64,000 nucleotides of DNA from Gigantopelta aegis (Eukaryota; Mollusca; Gastropoda; Neomphalida; Peltospiridae), in the NCBI RefSeq assembly GCF_016097555.1, contig NC_054703.1, positions 36,432,842-36,496,841 of the forward strand. The letters are read 5' to 3'. How positions within the stretch are numbered: the first letter of the stretch is position 1; each line of letters opens with the position of its first letter. This document shows positions 57,101 through 64,000 of this stretch, piece after piece. The notes beneath the pieces are model-generated. The model had not been told where the DNA came from, made no database searches, and saw only the letters and a program-made list of their open reading frames with translations. Both the position numbers and the translations under genes were made by a program.

Positions 57101-58701
57101 TGTTTTGTTTACTACATTCTGAACCAGTCATGGGTGGGAAGGACAGTATTAATTTCCAACCCTGATGTATAATTGTTTTGTTTACTACATTCTGAACCAG
57201 TCATGGGTGGGAAGAACAGTATTAATTTCCAACCCTGATGTATAAATTGTTTTGTTTACTATATTCTGAACCGGTCATGGGTGGGGTGGATATTATTAAT
57301 TTCCAACCCTGATGTATAATTTTGTTTTGTTTTAGGTTCACTACATTCTTGCGGAGCTGGTTATGGGTGGGATGGTTTTGGAAACCAATATGACGGAAAT
57401 TCTCACACGAATAGAGGAACAAAACAAGCTGGAGAAACAAGAGGTGGGTTTTTTATCGGGTGGGGGGGGGGGGGGGGGTCAATTCTCATTCAGAGCTTGC
57501 CCTGAGTTTGCTGTTACTGTAAGAAGAAAGGAAGAAAGTGTTTTATTTAACCACGCACTCAACACATTCAAATTCAAAATTAGCTATATTATTTACAATG
57601 CTTTGCCACATTAAGATAAAAACAAGTGTACTTTTTTTTTACCCCTGTCAAAATAGTTCTGAGTTAGACATTGATCAGGACCATTTACATGTTTGTGTGT
57701 TATTATCTTTCTTTTTCTTTTAAAAGATGAAGGAAGGAAATGTTTTATTTAACGACGCACTCAGCACATTTTATTTACGCTTACATGGTGTCAGACATAT
57801 AGTTAAGGACCACACAGATATTGAAAGAGGAAACCCGCTGTCGCCACTTCATGGGCTACTCTTTTCGATTAGCAGCAAGGGATCTTTTATATGCACCATC
57901 CCACAGACAGGGTAGTACATACCATGGCCTTTGATATACCAGTCATACAATAACTGACATCATGCATTTCAAATATTTTCATGTACTTACCATTTGTGAC
58001 ACCCAATAGCAGATGTGTATTTTTGTGCTGGGGTGTCGTTAAACATTCATTCATTCATTCATACATTTTACAGGGTTGTGGGGCACTGGGGAGTTCCTTC
58101 TCACTCTAAAAATATCCAGAAAACTAACTTATTAATTATGTTGCTATATTTGTTCAATGTCGGGGCGGGTCGTAGCCCAGTGGTAAAGCGCTCGCCTGAT
58201 GCGCGGTACGTTTGGGATCGATCCCCGTCAGCGGGACCCATTGGGCTATTTCTCGTTCCAGCCAGTGCACCATGACTGGTATATCAAAGGACAGGGTATG
58301 TGCTATCCTGTCTGTGGGATGGTCCATATAAAATATCCCTTGCTACTAATGGAAAAAATGTGGTGGGTTTCCTCTTGAAGACTGTCGAAATTACCAAATG
58401 TTTGACATCCAATAGCTGATGATTAATAAATCAATGTGCTCTAGTTGTGTCATTAAACAAAAGAAACTTTAAAAATATTGTTCAGTGTATGTTAAATGCA
58501 AAATGTGTTAAGATGTCATTTTATCCTTTTTGTGTTTCTTCTCTACTCTTTATTTACTGGTTTCTTTTCTACTGTTTTCAGGCTGGCATCGCTGCTGCCC
58601 CAGCTAGAGCCGTGTCTGCGATGAAGGAAATGAACATTCCCCAGAAAATAAAAGACATTAAATTGCCTGACCTTCCGTCGATAGGCAACCTCAAGTTCTA
58701 G
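51123..58701 (+). CDS. AP3S: AP-3 adaptor complex subunit sigma, six exons
   Basis: Joined exons give 573 nt and 190 aa (human AP3S1 is 193 aa). It is the small subunit of AP-3, which packs cargo with acidic dileucine signals into vesicles from endosomes to lysosomes and related organelles, working with the delta subunit. The protein is a longin-like sigma fold: MIKAILVFNNHGKPRMSRFY, ETFHLVSKRDENVCNFLEGG, YRHYATLYFVFCVDSSESEL, VETLDKCFENVCELDLIFHV, VMGGMVLETN and the C-terminal tail PARAVSAMKEMNIPQK. All junctions are GT-AG with matching phase. Vertebrates have two paralogues, so no number is given. Exon 6 has a stray copy at 16.4 kb. Confidence 0.97.
51245..53173. mobile_element. TIR-bounded segment filling AP3S intron 1
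   Basis: A perfect 22-bp inverted repeat beginning GGTCGACGACAGTCACTT lies at 51245-51266 and 53152-53173, 1.9 kb apart. The interior is non-coding, AT-rich and has no transposase. No clear target duplication is seen (flanks ttac and taag). Probably a non-autonomous DNA transposon, though a rearranged or regulatory origin is not excluded. Confidence 0.55.
52876..52965 (+). repeat. Dispersed 85-bp repeat, copy 1
   Basis: 'tcaaattcaaaattagctat' to 'acccctgtcaaat' matches 57565-57652 in AP3S intron 5, with small indels. The type of element is unknown. Confidence 0.7.
53803..53894 (+). CDS. AP3S: AP3S exon 2
   Basis: Acceptor gattgtttcag, donor GGAAC|GTAAGT. Codes PEDIQQQIVRETFHLVSKRD then ENVCNFLEGG and two bases of the next codon. 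Confidence 0.95.
53926..54000 (+). mobile_element. SINE family D 3' fragment
   Basis: 'catagtttgacacccactag' and 'gctgggatgtcgttaaacat', then (ATTC)n. It starts 31 bp after the AP3S exon 2 donor. The head is absent. Confidence 0.8.
54071..54459 (+). mobile_element. SINE family B, full length, AP3S intron 2
   Basis: Flanked by catatgagga (54061-54070 and 54460-54469). tRNA-like head with A box GTGGCGTCATGGTT and B box GGTTCGGAGCC, then core, tail and (CTTT)n end. Sense orientation. Confidence 0.95.
54640..54832 (+). mobile_element. Chimeric SINE type C, 3'-truncated
   Basis: Head of family A ('cgtaacccagttgatgcgca', part of the A box region lost), core 'gtgggatggtgcatataaaa', then the family B-like joint 'attgaaaagagtagcccatg'. 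It stops before the tail. Confidence 0.75.
54967..55078 (+). CDS. AP3S: AP3S exon 3
   Basis: Acceptor tattacag, donor CCAG|GTAAGA. Codes LIGGADYKLIYRHYATLYFV then FCVDSSESELGILDLIQ, the most conserved part of sigma-3. Confidence 0.95.
55155..55395 (+). repeat. MITE-like repeat and SINE A tail
   Basis: 55155-55290 has repeated 'gggttacgcaraaact'-like and 'aacgaaaaaatgggttatgc' motifs shared with 43900-44130. 55318-55395 is a family A tail ('gtttgacatccagtagcc', 'aatggtgttgttaaacag'). Confidence 0.55.
55991..56374 (+). mobile_element. SINE family B, full length, AP3S intron 3
   Basis: Flanked by the 13-bp duplication ccatcattctacc (55978-55990 and 56375-56387). The A box GTGGCGTAGTGGTTAGG and B box GGTTCGGATCC are intact, and all modules are present. 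The youngest-looking copy in the window. Confidence 0.96.
56692..56763 (+). CDS. AP3S: AP3S exon 4
   Basis: 24 codons, VFVETLDKCFENVCELDLIF then HVDK. Acceptor tttgtttcag follows repeated 'ttttaatgtgttttgttta' units; donor GACAAG|GTAAAT. Both ends are phase 0, so skipping it would keep the frame. Confidence 0.95.
56817..57335 (+). repeat. 73-bp tandem repeat made from the exon 5 boundary
   Basis: Seven units (spacing of 'ccctgat' 82, 73, 73, 73, 73, 74 bp) fill AP3S intron 4. Each has 'ttgttttgtttactacattc' then 'tgaaccagtcatgggtggga', closely resembling the real acceptor plus exon start 'gttcactacattcttgcgga'. The first unit even keeps 'ttttag' before 'gttcattatattctgaactg' (56884-56888), a possible decoy acceptor whose translation starts VHYILNW. 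Confidence 0.92.
57336..57443 (+). CDS. AP3S: AP3S exon 5
   Basis: 36 codons: VHYILAELVMGGMVLETNMT then EILTRIEEQNKLEKQE. Acceptor ttgttttag, donor AGAG|GTGGGT, with a poly-G run starting about 20 nt into the next intron. It is preceded by tandem degenerate copies of its own first bases. Confidence 0.95.
57462..57479 (+). repeat. Poly-G run after exon 5 donor
   Basis: About 18 G beginning 20 nt inside intron 5. G runs near donors can act as splicing enhancers; whether this one does is unknown. Confidence 0.85.
57525..57652. repeat. SINE B tail joined to dispersed 85-bp repeat
   Basis: 57525-57565 is the inverted family B/C tail ('gttttatttaaccacgcact'). It passes directly into the 85-bp repeat also found at 52876. 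The junction suggests an insertion or a chimeric element. Confidence 0.6.
57730..57938 (-). mobile_element. SINE type C, head truncated, AP3S intron 5
   Basis: Minus strand: core of family A type ('gtgggatggtgcatataaaa') with the B tail. It ends at 'gatataccagtcat', before the head. The sequence just beyond ('acaataactgacatcatgca') is also next to the copy at 59.2 kb. Confidence 0.82.
57985..58066 (+). mobile_element. SINE family D 3' fragment, AP3S intron 5
   Basis: 'gtgacacccaatagcagatg' and 'gctggggtgtcgttaaacat' with (ATTC)n. Flanked by 'catgcattt' and 'catacattt', a slightly diverged target duplication. Confidence 0.8.
58161..58468 (+). mobile_element. SINE family A, full length, AP3S intron 5
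   Basis: Head CGTAGCCCAGTGGTAAAGCG, B box GGGATCGATCC, core and tail are all present. It is the source-side partner of the copy at 12123-12424 in the duplicated block. Confidence 0.92.
58582..58701 (+). CDS. AP3S: AP3S exon 6 and stop
   Basis: Codes AGIAAAPARAVSAMKEMNIP then QKIKDIKLPDLPSIGNLKF and TAG. Acceptor tactgttttcag. The 3'UTR begins at 58702. The exon with its flanks is duplicated at 16361-16798. Confidence 0.96.
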   Translation, partial: AGIAAAPARAVSAMKEMNIPQKIKDIKLPDLPSIGNLKF

Positions 58702-58990
58702 TGCAGTATCTCGATGTTTATCACCCAGGCGACTTGCAGATACTCTGTTTATCGGGTACTTTGTGTATCAAGATACTTTGTTCATTGTATTCTGTGATGC
58801 AACAGGATATTTATAGATAAATGTATGTGTACTAGTGGCAGAGTTGGCCGGTATATCATATATATATATATATATCGTTCGGTATCAATATTGTAACACA
58901 GATACTCCATTTATCACATACTTTGTGTATCAAGATACTTTGTTCATTGTATTCTGTGATGTAACAGGATATTTACAGATAAATGTATAG
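58702..58990 (+). other. AP3S: AP3S 3'UTR with internal tandem duplication
   Basis: Two copies of about 87 bp ('tttgtgtatcaagatacttt', 'gttcattgtattctgtgatg') lie at 58738-58824 and 58901-58988, separated by a (TA)n-containing segment. The displaced copy at 16.5 kb has a related but differently repeated arrangement. The polyadenylation site was not located. Confidence 0.75.
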
Positions 58991-59163
58991 TAGGTTGTCT
59001 CTCTCATACCGTTGACACACCAAATACGGTTCTGTTCAATGCATTTTGATGTGTACTGATCCGTATTGGGAATCGCCATTGACACACCGCCGCTCAATGC
59101 AGATCAAAATGGATCAATCCGTTTTGGACCGAGACACACTAGGAATTGAGGTCATACAATAAA

Positions 59164-59385
59164 TGAAGAAGAAAGGAAGGAAATGGTTTATTTAAGGATG
59201 CACTCAACACATTTTATTTACGGTTATATGGCGTCAGACATATGTTTATTGACCACACAGATATTGAGGAAGGAAACCCACTGTTGCAATTTCATGGGCT
59301 ACTGTTTCCGATTAGCAGCAAGGGATTCTTTTATATGCACCATCCCACAGACAGGGTAATACAGACCATGGCCTTTGATATATCA
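59164..59385 (-). mobile_element. SINE type C, head truncated
   Basis: Like 57730-57938. Flanked by gtcatacaataa at 59152-59163 and 59386-59397, which looks like a target duplication. The following 'acagggttgtgggacactgg' is also found at 58069, so the flank itself is duplicated. Confidence 0.82.
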
Positions 59386-59689
59386 GTCATACAATAATTG
59401 ACGTCATACATTTTACAGGGTTGTGGGACACTGGGAAGTTCCTTCTGGCTCTAAAAACAACGAGTGACAAGACACTATACAAATTTAGCGTGTTGATAAC
59501 AGTACCATCATTAAGAACAACACTAGCCTTCATCGTCGTGTACAAGCATGTTTTCTAAAAAAAAATATTCGCTTGATGTGTTGCTTCCTTGTGGAATTAT
59601 CATGAAAAAAAGAAGAAGTCCTATCTGGATCAAAACACATTAATCTGTTTTGAAGTTTGGTGTATCAACAGTATAAAGACTACAACAAA

Positions 59690-59757
59690 ATTATCAAAAT
59701 GTTTGATATCAATTAGCCGATGATCTAGTGGTGTCGTTAAACAAAACAAACTTTTAT
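59690..59757 (+). mobile_element. SINE family A tail fragment
   Basis: 'caaaatgtttgatatcaatt' and 'ctagtggtgtcgttaaacaa'. Only the last part of the SINE remains. Confidence 0.75.
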
Positions 59758-59909
59758 CCAGGCATTCTGCAATACCGTACTGGGCTTGAACACAATGGCA
59801 GCATTAAAATTAAGATTTAAAACTTTCACAAATTGGTTTGTCGAGCTGTCAGTTCTTTCCTTTCGTAATTAAGGATACATATTCAACATGGGATGTTACG
59901 GAAGGATAC

Positions 59910-60176
59910 CAGGGGCCCATTTCACTAAACATTGTAAGTTTACGTCTGCTACTAGCAGTTATACCGGCCGTGCGTTTGCACGTGTTTAGCATCAAATTCT
60001 CGCAGAGAAGTACATCATTACGGAAGCTGGAGCATTTTAAAGACAAAAGAAAACGAAATATATGTTCTTCAAACTATATTTGTTGTACTATAATAGTAAT
60101 AAAAAGTGTGGTTTAGTCGTAGGTTTGCGTTTACGTGCAAAACTAGGCTTACGATGTTTTGTGAAATTGGGCCCTG
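59910..60176. mobile_element. MITE with CAGGGCCCAATTTCAC ends
   Basis: Inverted ends of about 30 bp: 'caggggcccatttcactaaa' on the left and, inverted, 'cagggcccaatttcacaaaa' on the right, followed by 'catcgtaag'. An inner pair of 'tttgcacgtg'-type motifs is also inverted. 267 bp, non-coding. Confidence 0.82.
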
Positions 60177-60214
60177 GACATTTTCATTGCCATTCACAAT
60201 GTCCGATTTTCTAC

Positions 60215-60392
60215 CAGTGTATCAAATGCGGTGGTATGTGCTATCTTGTCTGTGGGAAAGTGCATATAAAAGATCCCTAGCTTCTAGTGGCAAAATGTAG
60301 CTACATGTCAGAAATTACCATATGTTTGACATCCAATAGCCGATGATTAATAAATCAATGTGCTCTAGTTGTATCGTTAAACAAAATAAGCT
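60215..60392 (+). mobile_element. SINE family A, 5'-truncated
   Basis: Core ('gtgcatataaaagatcccta') and tail ('gtttgacatccaatagccga', 'ttgtatcgttaaacaaaata') without a head. Confidence 0.85.
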
Positions 60393-60785
60393 ATAACTTT
60401 TATCCTGTTCATGCATATCCGTGTGTTTAGTGAAGGTGGCCATATTTTCCCCCCTCAAATAGATAAAAGTTAAAAAAAAACAAAACATACGGCTTAACAT
60501 AATGTTTAAAAACTGTACAAAGATATTCATTGGTATTAAACAAAGTCTACATGTCATGAGACTTATCACTGTCACTGTTAAAGGTACACTTCCTCAGAAG
60601 TAGACAAACTACAATAATTTAAAACAGACGGCTTAACAAAGATTTGAATATGTAAAAACTGTACAAATGCATGAATCATTGGTATTAAATAGTCTACATG
60701 TCATAAGTCCTTGTCATTGTTAATTGTAAACTGACTGCCAGTGTGTTCTGTATTGTGATTGGTTAATTACATTCTTTTTCCGTGA

Positions 60786-61376
60786 TCAAATAGACAATAA
60801 CACCCGGAAAGCTAACGACGTCATTAGAAATAGAAAGAGGCGAAGTTGACGATTCAAGGATCTACAGTTCGATTGTAGCCAGATATTTTTTTCAAGAAAT
60901 ACCAAATATACAATTAGTTCCGTAGAAAAAACGATTCAATTTACAATGGACATAACCATATGGAGTTTTTAGATTTGCGGGTGTTATTGTCTATTTGATG
61001 CCCGCAAATGTTTCATTTTTTACCTCGGGCTAACGCCTTCGGTCAAAAATGACATTTGCAGAATTGGACAGACAATAACACCCGCAAATCTAAAAACTCC
61101 ATATGGTTATCTCCTAAATAACACCCGCAAATCTAAAAACTCCATATGGTTATCTCCTAAATAACACCCGCAAATCTAAAAACTCCATATGGTTATCTCC
61201 TAAATAACACCCGCAAATCTAAAAACTCCATATGGTTATCACCTAAATAACACCTGCAAATCTAAAAACTCCATGTGGTTATCTCCTAAATAACACCCGC
61301 AAATCTAAAAACTCCATATGGTTATCTCCTAAATAACACCCGCAAATCTAAAAACTCCATATGGTTATCTCCTAAA
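60786..61376. repeat. 43-bp minisatellite with inverted partner unit
   Basis: Seven direct units start at 61076, 61119, 61162, 61205, 61248, 61291 and 61334 ('taacacccgcaaatctaaaa', 'actccatatggttatctcct', 'aaa'). One inverted unit lies at 60951-60992, and a further 20-bp inverted pair at 60786-60805 / 60980-60999. The original element was probably a foldback MITE with one arm amplified. Confidence 0.9.
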
Positions 61377-61499
61377 GGTATGTATACACATACTTGGTCC
61401 TCTTTCAACATTATATGGAATATATCGGTCCAAAACTCATGACTTTTTGGTTTTCACAACTATAAAGGTACATGTATGAGACAACAGAGAAGTGTGTGT

Positions 61500-61860
61500 G
61501 TGTGTGTGGGGGGGGGGGGGGCACAGGGCCACATCCCCCCAATCAATTTTTTTTTATTTTTTAAACTATTAAATTTTATAAAATCATACATAGGTTTGAG
61601 TCCCAGCAATAGCATAACACAATTTGTGAGGCCAGAAAGGATTTAATTATCCCCTGCGCCAGTGCGTTAATATCTATGTATGTAATAGTCAACCTTGACA
61701 TACATACAATATATAGATATTCATACATCAATACATACATAGTGTGGGTCCCCCCCCATATGGGTTGGGCCACCCAGTGTGAGACGAAGGATTAGGGGGA
61801 TGTCAGCTGCCCCCCATCACTCCACATGCTGGAGCAGATCTTGCATTCAGGCAAAATGAG
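61500..61860. other. Intergenic, poly-G and short repeat fragments
   Basis: A (TG)n and poly-G run (61490-61521), T-rich sequence, and 'tggagcagatcttgcattca' resembling the MITE at 62266. No gene seen. Confidence 0.5.
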
Positions 61861-62050
61861 CTGGGTATACCAAAGGCCATGATATGTGCTATCCTGTCTG
61901 GAATGGTGCATATAAAATATGCCTTGCTACTAATGGAACAAAATGTAGCGGGTTTCCTCACTAAGACTGTCAAAATTACCAAATGTTTGAAATACAAAAG
62001 CTGATGAATTGACAAATCAGTGTGCTCTAGTGGTGTCGTTGATCAAAAGA
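61861..62050 (+). mobile_element. SINE family A, 5'-truncated
   Basis: 'ataccaaaggccatgatatg', 'aatggtgcatataaaatatg' and a decayed tail ('ctagtggtgtcgttgatcaa'). Confidence 0.82.
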
Positions 62051-62265
62051 AATGTTTTAACCTTAGCATCATTTTATCCGTTATTGATTACCGATGATTT
62101 ATCCAGGCTGTTTTGTGGTACTGAACACAATTCCCTCCCTAAATAAAAGCATGGCAACGATGACCACGCCCAATTTGAATCCTAAGAAATTCCATAGTAG
62201 AACTGTTGGGGGCTGTATCATTTTGTATGAAGTATCTGCACCCACGCGTGCATGAGACATTGAGA

Positions 62266-62486
62266 CCTAGTGCTGGAGCAAAACCTCAAATTCAATGGGT
62301 TTTTTTTGCCAAAATTAAACAAAAATGCCTGAATTTGGATAACACCATTTATTTATATTAGCATTACTACCAAACACCTATATATAACGATGGAAATACA
62401 TGGTATAAAGGTCTCAGGTTAGCACATTTTGCCCAAATATTTTTACCATTTTTGCCTGAATTTGATGTTTTGCTCCAGCACTTGGG
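62266..62486. mobile_element. MITE with AGTGCTGGAGCAAAAC ends
   Basis: The left end 'agtgctggagcaaaacctca' and the inverted right end 'aagtgctggagcaaaacatc' continue as near-matching arms for about 60 bp ('aaattca', 'tgcctgaattt'). A poly-G run follows the right end. Fragments with the same arm are at about 55895-55960 and 61828-61858. Confidence 0.78.
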
Positions 62487-62750
62487 TGGGGGGGGGGGGG
62501 GGGGGGGCAGTTGCATACCCCCTGCCCCTGTCTCGTACGCTTATGGTTCCCCCAACTCTTTGTTCAGGTTCGGGTTAAGGTTCCCTGAGGGAACATGGAC
62601 ATGATCCCAACATTCGTTTGCACGTTCCTTGTTGGCTCTCCGTCAGTCCGAAATTCAGGCTGGAAATCATCATGGGAAATGTTGACCTTGACCTTGATGC
62701 CGTGGCCACATCATTCAAGCTGTTACCTTCATCTTCGAGGCTGAAAGTAG

Positions 62751-62842
<92 letters not shown>
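62751..62842. repeat. (TTA)n microsatellite
   Basis: About 90 bp of pure TTA repeat. Poly-Tyr and poly-Ile frames are artefacts. Confidence 0.97.
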
Positions 62843-62845
<3 letters not shown>

Positions 62846-63430
62846 GATTTCTTTTATGTTATCAGGGGTTAAAATTAGCACCAGATAATAGATCCCGCAA
62901 GCTACAAATTCTGTCGGCCCAAATATGTGTGTGTCTTTGTGTGTGTGTGTGTGTTTCTGTCTGTGTGTGTGTGTGTGTCTCTGTGTGTGATCAATATGTT
63001 TTATCAAAAATACTTGGTGTTCTTACCAACAAATGTGTTAGAAATATATATATTTGTTAATGATACAATTGATTTGGTAAATACACTGTCAAGATGGGCC
63101 TAAAATGTTCATTCATAATTTTAATAGACATGATGATCTGCAAACTGAATAATTTTAACTAAAATAATTAATTAAAGAAAACTTATTTACTGGTACTATT
63201 ATTATTCCTCTTAGTGACTTAATCTAGTGTTCAGTGTATATTTTTCACCCACTTTTAACCTCTGGAAAAATCCTTTCAAGAGAATTATTTTATTACAGAG
63301 TATTTAGAGAGAGAATGGCTAAAATGGTACTGATGAGGAAAGAAAAAGGGACCACACCAACACTAACAGGAAAGCATCACTGAAACAATGTAGTAATAGA
63401 AATTTGGTTTACAAACTTTGTTTTCTTTAA

Positions 63431-63808
63431 AGGGACATTCCTGAGTTTGCTGAAATTTTTAAGATTTTATCGACTAACAGAGACTTTTTAACGATTGTAA
63501 TTACGTATCAAACATATTTTTCTGCATAAAATATTAGTGGCTGTATATTAAGCATGTTTCTGATGGTTCTAATATTTGTACAAGGTTAAATTTCATTTTA
63601 TTTCCTATAATACTGTTTTTTCCTACGTATGAAATTATTTGAAGATAAAATCCAGTTTGGGATTCTTAGAAATATTAAGACGACCAGAAACACATTGAAT
63701 ATATAGACACTGATATTCTAAACTAGAAAATATATTTAATATGCAAGTTTAATCGTAGAAATATTTTATTAGTCGGAAACATCTTATAATGCAGCAAACT
63801 CAGGAATG
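63431..63808. mobile_element. TTAA-target MITE (family T1), second copy
   Basis: Starts AGGGACATTCCTGAGTTT after TTAA (63427-63430) and matches 12469-12529 and 16036-16356 along its length, without the nested T2 element. The right end stops at 'ctcaggaatg', lacking the last bases and TTAA, where a SINE fragment begins. Confidence 0.88.
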
Positions 63809-63810
63809 AC

Positions 63811-63945
63811 ACCACACATATAAAAGATCCCTTGCTGCATTAGAAAACAAATGTAGCAGGTTTACCAAACGTTTGAAATCCAATAGCCGATGATTAATTA
63901 ATCAATGTGCTTCAGTGGTGTCATTAAAAAAAAGAGACTTCTTTT
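63811..63945 (+). mobile_element. SINE family A fragment
   Basis: 'catataaaagatcccttgct' and 'aaatccaatagccgatgatt', ending 'gtggtgtcattaaaaaaaag'. The head is missing. It joins directly onto the truncated MITE. Confidence 0.82.
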
Positions 63946-64000
63946 TTTGTTACAAGTACTTACAGTTTCTCGGAATGCGAGGACACGTTTTGAGAGGTCT

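Noticed and set aside
62618-63007. Poly-Tyr and poly-Ile frames
   Set aside because: TTA microsatellite; no coding.

Overview
The window is animal nuclear DNA, AT-rich, with GT-AG introns, many microsatellites and long poly-G runs, and several interlocking tRNA-headed SINE families. The two host genes and the SINE/LINE content suggest a lophotrochozoan, most likely a mollusc (inference; no species can be named). About nine tenths of the window is repeats and introns.

Two conserved host genes can be assembled exon by exon, both on the + strand. CDO1 (cysteine dioxygenase; exons 34143-34351, 42904-43142, 44391-44581; 212 aa) keeps all iron ligands and the Cys-Tyr cofactor pair. AP3S (AP-3 adaptor sigma subunit; exons 51123-51191, 53803-53894, 54967-55078, 56692-56763, 57336-57443, 58582-58701; 190 aa) is full length. 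They are neighbours, as their orthologues are in human, so the pair may be an old microsynteny.

Layout. 1-12 kb: intergenic repeats, including a hAT-like element (2.9-4.0 kb), a nearly intact Tc1 element (5.0-6.5 kb), LINE 3' ends and SINEs. 12-19.6 kb: a displaced copy of the last exon of AP3S with flanking intron and 3'UTR, broken up by two nested TTAA-target elements and a 2.76-kb LINE with clear target-site duplications. 19.6-25.6 kb: LINE remnants and a 2.56-kb TIR element with a nested MULE-like element. 26-31 kb: microsatellites and a LINE that was itself hit by a SINE. 32-34 kb: a pogo/Tigger remnant, then the CDO1 promoter. 34-44.6 kb: CDO1, with a LINE in its first intron. 44.6-51 kb: two minisatellites, one starting at the CDO1 stop codon and one grown inside a SINE. 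51-58.7 kb: AP3S, with a tandem array in intron 4 built from the start of exon 5. 58.7-64 kb: repeats.

The main theme is that tandem arrays and duplicated blocks here can be traced to their seeds: an exon boundary, a stop codon, and a SINE core. I found no CRISPR, operon or bacterial-type system. Nothing was computed; all alignments were made by eye.
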